Position numbers and translations under genes: made by a program. Below are positions 24,169-36,243 of a stretch of DNA of 64,000 nucleotides, in pieces. How positions within the stretch are numbered: position 1 is the stretch's first letter; the number at the start of each line of letters is the position of its first letter. The stretch lies in the NCBI GenBank assembly GCA_033239525.1, contig BSYO01000030.1:4750850-4814849 (forward strand). The letters run 5' to 3'. The stretch is from Nepenthes gracilis (lineage: Eukaryota > Streptophyta > Magnoliopsida > Caryophyllales > Nepenthaceae). A model generated the notes under the pieces. It was not told where the DNA came from and searched no databases. It was given only the letters and a program-made list of their open reading frames with translations.

Positions 24169-26178
24169 TGTGAGGTTCTGATTTCCTTAACATCATAATT
24201 AAGAGATAATTAAGTTAATATAATTAAGATTAGGTTTAATTCATGTAGAAAAATTAGGTTCAGGGAATATAGGAAAAATCGACAAGGGGCGTTTGTCGGG
24301 CCCCTTGGGCAGCACCGCGAGTGCTTGAAGCAAAATTGGCAGCACTTGTCGGGGGGTCAAGTATCGGGGCAAGGGCTGGACTCCGTGCAGGGCACGCTTG
24401 TTGCGTGCCGGCCGACGCTATACCCAACAAGGATTTCGAACGGTCATTTTCTGGCTTCCCACGTTAGAAGAGAGAGAGAGAGCTCGAAGGAGTAGAGAAA
24501 GAAGGAAGAATCCGAGGTTTTCGAATTTGTTTTGAGCTCGAGCTAGTTAGAGAAGTGATAGATCAGGTCGATGTAAGTATACTCATACCCTCTTCTTTCT
24601 CTTTTTGCATTGTTCATCCCGATCCCTTTGGGTATTCTTGTTTCGATATCCATCTATGCTTTTATTTTCGTGATATCCATATATTTAACATATATATATA
24701 TATATCGATTTCATATCTGATTTGTTAGATTTGTGTCGTATTTTGTCCTATGAGACCCTAACCGGCGCCACTTGGCATTTACCCGTTTTAATTGAATTTT
24801 ATGCGTGATTTGGACTTGGAAAATTGAAACCCTCGCTTTAGGAACGTGGGTATCTGAATTGTTTGGCATTTACTCACATATATTTTATATATACTAATTT
24901 TATGTAAATCAGAATATTATCAGACATAAATCGGAATATTATTTCACATGTACACTATATATATTATATTGTATATATACTCTGAAAATTTCATTATATG
25001 CATTTGTAAAGAAAATTTGTTATCTGAAGGTTTTAAAGTTATGTTTGACTCATGGTGGTAAGGATTTCTAATCTTTTCTATACCTTATATTCATTATGCA
25101 TGTAATTTAAGTAATGTGAAACCTAAATTCATGAGAATTATACAAATGATAAAAAGAATAAAAGGGGAATTCCATGACATGCCATGTTTGATGTATCATT
25201 CTCTCGGAGTGAGAATTAAATGATAAGAATGAGCATGGAATTTCCCAAAGAATAAGTAAATATGAAATTTGACCAATGATTCGTATTTTAGAGTGTAGTA
25301 TTCACTGGCATGCCTTAGAATATTAGTATGGAAGTACGAGGACTGCCTCTGGGCTACGGGCGACATGGTGGCATATGTTTATGACCCCATATATAGGGTT
25401 AAATTTATACTGCTCACCACGGGGTGTTAAAATGCGTGGGTTTGCAATTTAAAATGTGTAGAAACAAATACATTTCTTTTCTCATTCGACCGCATCGTTA
25501 GTTGATAAGGCCTACTGGCCTTGGTTAATAATAATAATGAATTTTCTGCATGTTTTAGAATCTAAAAGGATCAGAAATAAATTGAGAAAGAAAAATATTG
25601 TTCGAAAAGGTATTCGCTCATATTTCACATTTTTGCTTTATTTTACATATATTGATTTTTATTCTTGTTATATTGTATCTTACTGAATATTTGGCTCAGT
25701 TATTATTATTTATCCATTCTTTAGATGAGCATACATTTATATCGGATGAAGCGGAGTGAGGATTAGGAGTTGGTTAGGCAGGAAGACTTAGAGGAGACCT
25801 TTGAGGACTTAGTTTCATAGTTTTACACTTTTTAGAGCTCATTTGTATATTTTAGTGGTTTTGTATATATATAGATGTATGTGTATAATGATGATATACT
25901 CGTAGTATAGTTTTTGTTGTGTTTATCTTGTTGTATGTGCTTCCGCAGGATTATTATGGTTGTTTTGGATACTTAGTGGCATCTTGTTTAAGCTATTATC
26001 ATGCCGGAGTTGTGATGTTGAAGCCATGTTATAGTTTTATAGCCTTTGGATCCTGTATTGTGTTATGTGAGTGTGTATATGTATATTGTACAAGGATTTG
26101 TATGGATTGTATCAGTTTAATAGCTGTTTTATTATTGGAACTCTACCGGATTTCGGTTAGAAAATACGGTCCATCATA
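24169..26178 (+). mobile_element. 3' LTR of element 3 (family A, 2.0 kb)
   Basis: Opens TGTGAGGTTCTG and closes CCATCATA (the final CA decayed to TA). It is followed by the target duplication AATAG at 26179-26183. Landmarks: TATA-like TATACCC at 24421, donor-like GAT|GTAAGT at 24572/24573, acceptor-like CTCAG plus T-rich tract plus TAG at 25722-25724, and the conserved 'gtggcatctt' block at about 25978. Confidence 0.93.
24573..25724 (+). other. Putative LTR-internal intron (element 3)
   Basis: GTAAGT donor consensus at 24573; CTCAG about 30 bases before the TAG acceptor at 25722-25724. Predicted length 1,152. Inferred only from conservation of both sites across the LTRs of this window. Confidence 0.45.
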
Positions 26179-26393
26179 AATAGTGTCATTGCAATTCACC
26201 TTTGAGTGTAATTGTAACTTATTAATTAACTATTATAGTGATTTTCAATCACCTATAGAAATAATTAATAGTATTTTAGATTTCAAATAAATTTGTTACC
26301 TTTAGATATTTATTAATTATCTAATTAAATTAACCAATTACGTAGAAGTTGGTGCACGTTGGGGCTTACCACAATATTTACTAATTGAAAAAT
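26179..26393. other. Right target duplication of element 3 and upstream copia flank
   Basis: 26179-26183 is AATAG, the second copy of the target duplication. The next 200 bases are AT-rich and should be the continuation of copia leader or 5' LTR; I could not match them to the probable 3' LTR at 11700-12500. Confidence 0.5.
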
Positions 26394-27290
26394 TGTAACA
26401 CTTTAAATTTATAAATTAATTAAATTAATATATGAAAAAACTATATTAATTTTTCATACCACAATTTAACATCTACAAAATAATTTAGTTGGGCTATTTT
26501 AGCTGCTACCAAATTATATTATTATATAGATATTTAATCACAATTATCATAAATAATATTTAAACATATAATATTTAATCATGATAAAATAACAAACTTA
26601 AATTTAGATATTAAATCATACAAACAATCATTAGATATTAAATACATAAAACATAATAAACTAATATCATATTAATATTATTATTATTATTTTTAGATCA
26701 AATTTTCTTTTACATTTATATATATATATAGCATTTCAAATATTTTTAATTTTTATTATCTTATGAGAATAAATTATCTAATTATTTGTTATAACTATTT
26801 GACTATTTTTAATGATTATTTAGTTACAAAATTTTATAATTGGGTTTAGAATATGAATTTAAAATATTTGGACTATTGAATTGGGCCTAGATATTTAGAC
26901 TATTTGTTTGAGTTTAGTTTAATTAGTGGATTAGGTTATTAAGTGAACTTACATAGATTTAAATTAAGTAGATAATAAATATTTGATCCTAATAAGTTGG
27001 ATAGATCAATGGATTCGGTCTAAATGCTTGGACCATTAATTAAATCTAGATTAAATAAAGAATTAGGTTAATTTTTGAACCAAACTAATTAAATAAATAT
27101 TTATCTGGCGAATCTTAATGTATTAGGATTTGTTGACTAAAAATATAATTCAAAGAAACCAAAATATTAGAAATTTAGATCAAAATTTTAAATATTATTG
27201 TAGGAGTAGTTAGATAACTCATTAAATAATTAATTAATATTTTTAATGAGTAATTAAGAAATATATAAATATACATATTAAAATATGTTT

Positions 27291-27354
<64 letters not shown>

Positions 27355-27934
27355 GGAATAAAGGGAAAGTATGAAAGAAAAGGAAAAGGGAAAAAAAGAA
27401 GGGAAAGGTCGAAAAAAGAGGGAAAGAGGGAAGAAGAAGAAGGAAAAGGATAAAAGAGTGGGAGGCGCGGCGGAGATCGCGGCAAAGGGTGGTAGGGAAT
27501 GGATGCTCCAAATGGAAACCTAATGAAACCCCAAATCAACCCATTTGTTATTTAAAGAGAGAGTGGTGAAGGAAGTCGAGAGGGAGTCGCCACAGTGAAA
27601 CCCAAGCCATGCAGCTATTGTCGTCGCCGCTGCCACTGTTAATCGCCATCGTGAATCTGGGCTGAAGCCACTGTTTCTGTTGTTGAAGTTGCTATCGTTG
27701 GTTAGTGTTGTCGTCATTGTCGATTGGTGTCATTTCCGTCGTCACGGAAGAAGAGCAACAATTGAGGCAAGTGAAATTATTCTCTCTTCCAAGCAAATCC
27801 TTTTCTTCTTACAATTGATGTTGATTTCTTTTTGCATGCCTCGATTTCATGTAAACCGGTTGATTATCCTTAAAAATAAAAAATTTAGGGAAATGGTTTT
27901 ATATTTTTAGGGTTTGGTTATTAAAGGGGTATAT
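26394..27934 (+). mobile_element. B-family LTR, 5' part only (B')
   Basis: A diverged relative of the LTRs at 45310 and 51006, interrupted at 27935 by LTR C. Homology is clear from 26838 ('ttgggttta', 'tttggacta', 'ggaccattaatt'), through an (AAT)n run, a purine-rich block, a TATTTAAAG promoter-like motif at 27549, and the 'gccgtcgtgaa..gggctgaagcc' leader to the donor-like GAG|GCAAGT at 27766/27767. A possible LTR start TGTAACAC lies at 26394, with extra AT-rich sequence between. The ORFs here (27243-27539 and others) come from low-complexity sequence. Confidence 0.75.
27294..27353. repeat. (AAT)n microsatellite, about 20 units
   Basis: Uninterrupted AAT run in B', at the same position as the run at 51358 in the B 3' LTR. 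Confidence 0.95.
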
Positions 27935-28405
27935 TGTGAGGTTCTGGGTCTAAAAATATAATAAATATGAGGTAATCAATGTGATAATAATTAATACTTG
28001 ACCTATTGAACGAATGAGTATGTGTATCAGAAAAAAAATTGGAAAAATAAATCAGGTTGTGGACTGTTGATACGCAACCAGCGGGGTCGCGCCTGGGCTC
28101 GAGCGCAAAAAACAGTAGCGCCAGCAGCAGGTCGCGCTTGCTGCGCACTCGAGCTTGAGCTCGAGTGCAAAAGGTAGTAGCGCGCCTGTTTGCTGCACGC
28201 TCGAGCGCAGCTCGGCTACAAGGCTGCGCTCCAGCGCCTGACGATTATAAACGTCCAAACTACTTCGTGTTTTCTCATTTCCCACGTTCCAAACCCCTCT
28301 AGAGAGAGAGAGCGTGCCGATTCTAGAGAGAGAAAGGAGGAGATCGAGGCCGTGGAGTCTGAATCTATTCGAGAGCTGGCTATAAAAGTGGTAGTACGTA
28401 TTGAG

Positions 28406-29882
28406 GTAAGTGTTCTCATAGTCACTAACTTTTCTCTTACGATGTTTTTCGTTTATTATCGGGTATTTTTGTGTCAATACCCACCCAAACCATAGAAAAC
28501 ATATTACCCATGACTTGAGACCAAGGATTATGTAGTTTATTGTCTGATTTATTCACCGATCCGATCGGTGGAGTTCCACGAAACCCTAACCTACGGGAAT
28601 TTGGGGGTTTTCCGTTTTCCTGCCGTATTTTGTTGAATCGACCCCAAAATATGAATTACCACGTCCCAAATGCATATATATATCGGCCGCACGATTGATC
28701 TCGCATATTTCGACCCGTTCACGGCGTCTGAGCCTCTAAAAGTGCACTGTTACTATTCATCCGAAATAAAAACGAAAATTTACATGTTTTCACCCTCGTG
28801 TTATGTTAAATTGACCTCAAAATATGAATCGCCACATCTCAATTGTATGTTTATATCGACCGGATGTCCAATTCTGCAAGAATCAACCCGTTCGTGGCAT
28901 CCGAAAGCTCTAAAAGTTCCATGTTACTGTTCATCCGAGTCAAATGGAAAAAATTGCATGCTTCTATCCATTTAATGCTTAAGAAATTTGTGTCTAATTG
29001 ATCATGTTAAACTGTAAGCCCTGAAAATGTGTAAGTGTGCACCGAAAGTAAGGGAATGCGTCCCGAGGCTTCTAGGGTGATATTTGATTAGCAGATGTGA
29101 GTAAATCCAAACTCTCTTATGAGTTTGAATTAAATGACTAAAAAGGTTTAAGTTTCAAAGAAAGGAAGGAACCGAGCAAGTAAATGGAGGGGAATCCACC
29201 AAAGTACGATATGATGGATTTGATCTGCTGGATGGAGATATGTGACCAATTTGATCTCCTAGATAGAGATAAGGATGAAAATGTAATGTACTTGTGGTAG
29301 ATCTTCCCTCAAGGAAGGATTAATCCTGCAACTAGGACCATGGTTTGTAGGGGCATTATTCTCTTGTTTGCCATGTCCATCGCAGTGTGATCCCAAGGAA
29401 TACTTGGCCACGTATTCTAGCCGCTTGTGGAAGTTTGTGATATTCGTGGTACGCTTTTGGATACTATTGTAGAAGAACGAGGATTGTCCTGGTCCCCGGG
29501 GGATATAGGGCTAGTTGAGATGCCCGAGTGAAGCAGGCCTAAAATGTAGCTGGTGGTCGAGTATTGCAGATCTAAAATGTAGCCGGCTTTAGAATATGTG
29601 GCAGTCACATTCCTTTCCTCGTTCTCTCATATTGTTGGTTAGTACGACCTACTAGCTCAGGTTTACAAAGATTAATGAAAGTAATGAAAATGAATCAACA
29701 TAACCTAAAAAAACATGCGAACCAGATGATCCCAGATGTCCCCTCTCCTCGCATGCTTCCTTTTTATTCAAGTTATATGTTTCTCCTACCCAATTATTGT
29801 TTTTCTTGTTATTTACTGTTGTTAGTGATGTATGATTACATTTGTTGAGCTGTACGTTCACTCTTACTGTTTCTCCCTCCAG
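28406..29882 (+). other. Putative LTR-internal intron (LTR C)
   Basis: GAG|GTAAGT donor and TTCAC...CTCCCTCCAG|AT acceptor, 1,477 bases apart. The donor is 160 bases after TATAAA and the acceptor 524 bases before the LTR end. Confidence 0.5.
28645..28985 (+). repeat. 173-bp tandem duplication in LTR C
   Basis: The AAATATGAAT..CCAC start recurs at 28648 and 28821. Both copies continue through TATATCG, AACCCGTTC(A/G)..GGC and CTCTAAAAGT to a GTTACT(A/G)TTCATCCGA end. Confidence 0.75.
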
Positions 29883-30408
29883 ATAAAAACATTAAGCCGG
29901 TGCTCAATTAATTAGAGTAAGAAGAGTGACTTGCTTGAGGAGATTAGCTGAATGTCGAAGGCCTGAAGATTTGGATACGTTTGTTGTAATAGACTATAAA
30001 TAGTCTGGTAGTTTAATGCGATTTGTTATTATTTTATGGTTATTGTTGTACTTCCGCAGGTTTTTGGGTTTAGCTATCCTTCCGCAATAGTGTTAGATAT
30101 TTTAGATTGTATTTAGTCCTAGATGACATCTCTTCAGACTCAATACGATAGTTAGAAATACTGTGTTGGAGTCATAGATGGTATGGCGATGTGGTCCTGT
30201 GTATTGTATTGTAGTCCAAAATACCTAAATTAGATAGTTGTGTGCTTGTGCAGGTAATTTCAAATAGATTGTATTTTTGATTTTTCGTCCAATTGTAGAG
30301 AAAACTCTATCAAAGTTTCTGCAGAATCCATAATTATAAATTATGGGCATAAGTTTATATTACCATTGACGGAGGTTATTTAAGGAGAATAATCCGGTCC
30401 GTCATAGT

Positions 30409-30420
30409 TGGTATCAGAGA
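30409..30420 (+). other. Primer-binding site (LTR C)
   Basis: TGGTATCAGAGA, exact, two bases after the LTR end. Confidence 0.92.
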
Positions 30421-30436
30421 AAAAGAGATATCTTAG

Positions 30437-31373
30437 GTTAATCTTTTGTCCCACTTGGCTTCAATTGAAACATACGCCCATCAACTTATAACAAGGCTTA
30501 CTTCAATGCATCTTCCCACAGTGCTACATGGACCGACTGAAGCTTGTTAGGACGATGCAGTCTAGTTGCTCTTCTTCTCTGAATCTAGCTGTCTCATCCT
30601 CTTGGGTGGTCTCCCAAAACTCGCACTAGAGCTAGTGTCAGCACCACTTTTACTCGGCATCCGCTTCTTAAAGAACTCTTCCTTAGCAAGCTCCCTCTCA
30701 TGAATCAACGCATGGTCCAACACTTTTGCATAAGTCATCAACTTCAAGGTAGCCAATTGCTTACGGATATTATCCTACAAATTTTGAAGGAACTTTTTTA
30801 TCTTTCTCTCTTCATCTTTAACCATATACGAAACATATCGAGCTAACTCTGTATACTTCACATTGTACTCCGCCACCATCCTACTTCTTTGCCTTAATCA
30901 GATAAACTCTTCCTCCTTTTGCACTCAGAGAGCAGATGGAAAGTATTTTTTCATAAACGCTCCCTCAAACATAGGCCAAGTAATCTCATGCTTGGGAACA
31001 CCCATAGCCCTTTTTTGCATCTCCCACCAATAATGGACTTCACCTTTTAGTTGATACGAAGCAAACAGCACTTGATCCTCCTCAGGGCAACAGATCACGG
31101 TGAACACTTTTTTCAACTGCTGAAACCACGTGTTCGCTTTAATTAGGTCTGGCTCCTCTAAGAACTCAGGAACTCTCTCCTAAATGAATAGATCATATGC
31201 CGATGGCCTGGATTAGCAGGAACTAGGAGAGGAGTGAGAACTGGAACTAGAGCAAGATTCCTCTGCTCAAAAGTCTCAATGACGTCAGCCATTTTACTTA
31301 ATAAACCCAGATACTCTGCATCTTTATCGCACGGCTAACCGCCTCCATGCGTTGTCCTTCTTCTTGGCAGCAT
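30437..31373 (-). pseudogene. gag: gag remnant of chromovirus element F
   Basis: Minus strand, colinear with the gag of element 1. The start at 31373 reads MLPRRRTTHGG-like in shifted frames. 30925-31116 gives VFTVICCPEEDQVLFASYQL, HYWWEMQKRAMGVPKHEITW and FEGAFMKKYFPSAL (Retrotrans_gag core). 30562-30756 gives LATLKLMTYAKVLDHALIHE and RMRQLDSEKKS. Below 30560 the nucleocapsid region reads GVCFN*SQVGQKI, a decayed CCHC knuckle whose second Cys has become a stop. It is truncated at about 30437 against the leader of LTR C. The upstream leader is interrupted by solo LTR D at 31481. Confidence 0.88.
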
Positions 31374-31475
31374 ACTCAGCAACAGGACTCTATTCTAAAA
31401 CAAGAACGATATGAGTTAGATTACGGGTCAAATACTAGCTAAGAAATTTCAATTCTACTCAATTTAAGCACAACT

Positions 31476-31480
31476 AATGG
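31476..31480. other. Target duplication AATGG of solo LTR D, left copy
   Basis: Identical to 37387-37391. Joining the two flanks restores the element F leader, which matches 1060-1140 of element 1 read on the other strand. Confidence 0.9.
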
Positions 31481-31571
31481 TGTGAGATTCTGAAATAAAT
31501 AAATAAATAAATAAAAATAGAGATTAAAACTAAAATAAATTAACTTTATGGTTAGAATCTAACTAAACCTC

Positions 31572-31790
31572 AACTAAATGGAGTAGGTGAACTACCCGGT
31601 TACACTAACTAAATGGAGTAGGTGAACTACTCGGTTACATTAACCAAACCTGAACTAAATGGAGTAGGTGAACTACCCGGTTACACTAACTAAATGGAGT
31701 AGATGAACTACCTGGTTACATTAACTAAATGGAGTAGGTGAACTACTCGGTTACATTAACTAAATGGAGTGGGTAAAACTAATCCAATTA
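31572..31790 (+). repeat. 35-bp tandem array, six copies, in LTR D
   Basis: AACTAAATGGAGTAGG starts at 31572, 31607, 31653, 31688, 31723 and 31758. Spacing is 35 except one of 46, caused by an 11-base extra segment. The array lies upstream of the D promoter. Confidence 0.92.
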
Positions 31791-31833
31791 CCCCCACCTA
31801 CCCTATGAGAAAAAAATAAATAAATAAAATAGA

Positions 31834-31838
31834 ATAAG
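31834..31838. other. Target duplication ATAAG of solo LTR E, left copy
   Basis: Identical to 34107-34111, flanking both ends of LTR E. Confidence 0.9.
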
Positions 31839-32388
31839 TGTGACGGAACAGGTTATTCCCCATCGAATAACCCTCGTCAATAATCTAAGGACAAATTGAG
31901 GATATAATTATTATAAATTCTACAGAAAATTGGGCAGAGTTTCGTTTGTAAATCGGACGTTTCCAAAATACAAACACCTGAAAAACACAACCCTGCACAA
32001 TAATCCACAAATAATTTTCTTGTAAAATCCAACTACAACCACACAGGACCCAAAATGCCACAATAACTAAGGTGGCACCGGCGACTTAAATCAGAAGACA
32101 CCGGCCAAGAAAGATGCCAACTAGGATCCCCGACAACACCATAAGATAAAACCTGCGGAAGCATATAAACCACAAAATGCAACGGACTAATACATATGCA
32201 TCATCCATCATCTACTAGCATAAGTCATCTCCATACAAGTTCGAACTGATACAAAAGCTAAAAACCCAAAATATTCTTGGCATACATCAAGCCAATCCAA
32301 GTCCAAGTCCCAGACCAAGCACGCAAGACAGCTAGCTACCAAGCTTCTAGGATCTACGCTGACTCATCAGGCATCAAGGCGTTCTCAT

Positions 32389-33649
32389 CTGAAAAACATA
32401 AAGCAAGGGTGAGCATAAAGCCCAGCAAATGAAATCATATCCCACTAACTAACAACAGGCATGGGTACTGAAAGAAAGAGTAAAGGAACAGTACAAGAAG
32501 CATAAAAGAGAGAAGAGAACCTTGAATTATTTGATTCATTTTATTCATCTTTATTTAAATAATTATCTTTGCGGACCCTGGAGCTAGTAGATCGTACTAG
32601 CCAACGAAGTAAGAGAACGAGGAAAGTAATGTGTTCGCTACACATTCTAAAGCCACGGCTACATTCTTAGGTCGGTAGCACACGACCACTGATTGCATCC
32701 ATGCAACAATCCACGGAACAGCTACATCTCAATATGTAGTGTTCAACGACATGCCCCACACCCCCGGGGACCAGGGCAATCCTCGTTCTTTCACTGCAGT
32801 GTCCTGGAACTTGCCATGTACGTCACCCACCCCAAAAGGGCGGCCAGAGTATGTCTTGGGTTCCCACCATGATGCACGTGGCAGGTTAGAGGACACCACT
32901 CCTATCGACCACGGTCCTAGTCTCAAGGTTTGACTCTTCGGGAGGGAGGACCTACTACACGACACAATCAAACATCACTGGGAAGTCTCATTCCCGTCAC
33001 ACGTCTCCATCCGGGAGATCACGGTTTCCACAACACACCTAGTGGGTCTCCCTCCATTACTTATTGGACTTAATTTCTTCTTTAGGATTATCTTTTATCA
33101 CAATTTAGCACAATGTTCACAAGGAGTTGGAATTCTTACCTCCGGTGGACAACCACCGCCTTAAAAGCTCTCGGGACACGTTCCCACGTTTCCAATGCAC
33201 AACTTATGAAGTTCAAAGCTTATATTTTCACATCAATGCATCACATAAGCTCCATCATAATTATATAGAAGCAACAAAAGCAATTTCCCCATTTATTCAC
33301 GGATGAGCAGTAATTTAGGGGACTCGGAGGTCACGAACGGGTCTTAACGCGCGAGATTTTTCCCGCGGCCAATATATATGCATAAGAAGAACATGGGGAT
33401 CCATATTATGAAGTCAATTTAATGATTTATCGGTGGGAGACGGAAAACCCCCAAATCCCATAGGTTAGGGTTCGGGCGAAGCTCCACCGAACGAATCGGT
33501 GAGCAAATCAGCGAATAGATTATGCTATCCTTGGTCTCGGGTCTCGGGTACTGGATTTCCGAAGCCATGGGTGGGTATAAACACGAAAATACCCGATGAA
33601 CAACGAAAATCAACGAAAGAGGAAAGTTAGTGGGTATGAGAACACTTGC
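32389..33649 (-). other. Putative LTR-internal intron (LTR E)
   Basis: Minus-strand GAG|GCAAGT (a GC-AG class donor) at 33649, and CTCAC plus TTTTTCAG|ATGAG acceptor at 32389. 1,261 bases; the donor is 159 bases from the TATA box. Confidence 0.5.
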
Positions 33650-33819
33650 CTCGACGCGTGCTTTAACTTTAATAACTGGCTCACGGACCGAATCGGACTT
33701 CAAAGCCTCGTTCTCCCTCTTTCTCACTCTAGAAACGCGCCTCTCTCTCTCTTCAGAAACCCTAGCAGCGTGAAAATGACGGGGAAAGGGACGGGGCGCG
33801 TTTTTATACTGCGCCGCCC

Positions 33820-33950
33820 GCTCGAGCGGAGCTCGAGCGGGAAGCGAGCCGCCCCGCTCCTGGATTATCCGCTCGAGCCGAGCTCAGGCGGCCAGCAAGC
33901 GGGTCCGCTCTAGTTCATCCGCTCGAGCCGAGCTCAAGCGGCCAGCGGGC
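33820..33950 (-). promoter_or_regulatory. GC-rich palindromic block upstream of LTR E promoter
   Basis: Contains repeated CTCGAG and GAGCTC. The unit CCGCTCGAGCCGAGCTCA recurs at 33869 and 33919. Similar CTCGAG clusters precede the promoters of LTRs C (28095-28215), F (39275-39350) and G (39963). Role unknown; possible hairpin or enhancer. Confidence 0.45.
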
Positions 33951-34148
33951 ACTGGCTGCAGACCCCAGCCTTCCTCAGGAGAAATTCCAGATATTTCCCA
34001 CCTTTTTACCTTATACACATCCCTACATCAATCAATCAATCTACAATTAATTACTAAGACGACGATTAACCCTTAACTACCTTCCCTATAAACCCGAAAC
34101 CTCACAATAAGGTTACCTACCCCACTTACTCCACCAACCCCCCTTCTC

Positions 34149-34156
34149 TATAAATA
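34149..34156 (+). promoter_or_regulatory. TATA box of LTR D
   Basis: TATAAATA within CTCTATAAATAGG, a canonical plant TATA context. The predicted start is about 30 bases downstream, leaving a leader of about 3.2 kb. Confidence 0.75.
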
Positions 34157-34546
34157 GGCAGCCAACAGTATTAGAGCTTATGGTGCAATCAGTAGGCAAG
34201 GAGCGCAGAAGGAAGAACAAGGAACGAAGGAGGGAAGGACTTTGAGGCGGGCGGTCAGGCAAGATACTTCGGACGCCTATCTTTTAAAGTTCATTTATGT
34301 TGCACTTTGTTTTTATACTGCAAGCGTCTTTAAGGTTTCGTTTTCATGACTCCTATTTTCCTGCCTTATGAACTTGCATGAAATCCAAACTAATATGAAA
34401 CCGGCTTTTGGTATGAAATCAGCATCAGTTTGAACTCGATTTACTGCATGTAAATTGAACTCAATTTTAACAAAGAACGAAGCCGCACTGAGTGTATTTG
34501 AATCCTGCTTGACACATATACTGAAAACCCCCCCTTTTTGCACCAC

Positions 34547-35995
34547 GAAAATTAGATCCGGCCGACTCTTATCAAGAATCGGCCTTCCATCTTATGAAAA
34601 TCAGAATTGCCCCTTTACGTATGAGAACTCCAAATCTGCCCTTGCCCTTGAAAACCGTAACCGACCTTTGCAAGTTAAAATGAAAATCGCCCTTCCACCA
34701 AATCGGCTTTTTGCATGTTCAAAAATCAAAGTCACCCTTGCATCAAAACCGGCCCTCTGCTTTAAAAACTAAAACCGGCCCCATGGAACCGAAATCGGCC
34801 CTTGTGGGATAAATCGAAAACGACTTATGCGTCGAAGTCGAACTCGGCGCTGGCATAGAAATCGGAGTTGGCCCTTGCTTTGAAATTGAACTCAATATTT
34901 GAAATCGGCCATTGCCCTTGAAAATCGAAACCGGCTTAACAATGAGAAAATCAGAATTGGCCCTTTGAAAAGCGAAATCGGCCCTCCTTCACAAGTTAAA
35001 AATCAAATCGGCTGTATGAAATTGAAATCGGCCCTCGCGTGAAAAATCGAAATCGGCTTGTGATCGGCCCTGTGTACCAAAGTCGAGAATCGGCCTTGGC
35101 AGGTTAAAATCAAATTGACCTTGGCAGAAATCGGCCCTTGCATTAAAATCGAAATCGCCTTTTTCGCCGAAATCGCCCCTTGTATGTTGTAATCAAAATT
35201 GGCTTGAAATCGGCCCTTGCTGGTTAAAAATCAAAATCGGCCTCTTATGTATCGAAATCGGAATCAGCATTTGCGTGTTAAAATTTGAGATCGGCCTTTG
35301 CGTTCGGCTTTTTACATCAAAGTCGATATCGGCCCTTCTGCTATAAAAATCGAAATCGGCCCCCCTTACCTGATGAAACAGAAGCCGACCTTTGCATGAA
35401 ATCGGCCATGAAATCCAAACCGGCTCAGTCGTATAGCAGAAATGAAACCGGCCAACCATTAAGAGAATCAGAACTGGCCCCCTTCTACATTGAAATCAGA
35501 ATCGGCTTGGGCATCAAAGTCGATATCGGGCCCTTTGCTACAAAAATCTAAATCGGCCCTTTGCATTGAAATCGGAATCGGCCTTGTACTCTTAAAATCG
35601 TAATCGGCCCTTATACCCTTAAAATCGGAATCGGCCCTTGCAATTGAAACCGGCCTCGATAGGTTTAAAATCGGAACTGGCCTTTGCATGGAAACCGGCC
35701 TTGGCAGGTTAGATGTCGGAATCGGCCTTTGCAATGAAACCGGCCTTGGCAAGTATAAAATCAGGATCGGCCCCTTGCATGTAAAAGTTGAATTCGGCCT
35801 CTTTCATGAAATCGGTCCTCTTTCACATCAAAATCGAACTCGGACCCCTTTGGAATACTGATAATCAACCGGCCCCTTTTTACCAAATTCAAAACCGGCC
35901 CTCATATGAAATCAAACCGGCCCCTCTTACCAAAATCGAAACCGGCCCTCATATGAAAGTCAACCGGCCCAAGTATATTTTATGCCATCTCAACC
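34547..35995 (+). repeat. Degenerate AAATCGGCCCTTG array, 1.45 kb
   Basis: Dozens of copies of a short core (AAATCGGCCCTTG, AAACCGGCC, GAATCGGCC) recur every 20-45 bases with variable A-rich spacers, from 34553 to about 35970. The ORFs read through it on both strands (34455-34772, 35193-35459, 35285-35551, 35468-35752) are low-complexity artefacts. Confidence 0.88.
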
Positions 35996-36243
35996 GACCT
36001 CAAGCGTATTTAAGAATATGATTTTCGAATTAAGTTATATGATTTGAAAATGGTTTCCAGTAAACAATATGAAGGAAGCATTTCTGTTTCTGTGTTATTT
36101 TGGTACCTGAACTGACTATAGTTCGGAAAAGTTCTCCGGCATGCCTTAGGACTTTTCGGTGGTAATCGAGGATAACTCTGTCCATGGAGTTATTTATGGT
36201 CCGCCCTGCCCTCGGGGCGTTATGGACAGAGGGAACTACAGTT

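Larger units (their letters stand above)
27935..30406 (+). mobile_element. LTR C, 5' LTR of a truncated gypsy element (2.5 kb)
   Basis: Opens TGTGAGGTTCTGGG and closes CCGTCATA, with an initiator Met primer site at 30409. Promoter-like TATAAA at 28246 follows a block with repeated CTCGAG motifs (28095-28215). Donor-like GAG|GTAAGT at 28405/28406; acceptor-like TTCAC plus TTTCTCCCTCCAG ending 29882. It is homologous to solo LTR E in opposite orientation (shared TTTGGGGGTTTTCCGT block and flanks). A 173-bp segment is duplicated in tandem at 28645-28985. The element ends about 30 bases after the primer site, at a junction with element F. Confidence 0.9.
31839..34106 (-). mobile_element. Solo LTR E, nested in LTR D (2.3 kb)
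   Basis: Minus-strand LTR: opens TGTGAGGTTTCGGG at 34106 and closes TTCCGTCACA at 31839. Perfect target duplication ATAAG and no primer site, so a solo LTR. Same subfamily as LTR C. Promoter TATAAAAA at 33801-33808 (minus). Upstream of it lies a GC-rich block of CTCGAG palindromes with a 50-base period (33820-33950). Donor-like GAG|GCAAGT at 33650/33649; acceptor-like GCTCACC..TGTTTTTCAG at 32389-32391. Confidence 0.93.

Noticed and set aside
34455..35752. ORFs on both strands through LTR D
   Set aside because: Frames through the AAATCGGCCCTTG array; repetitive, no domain.
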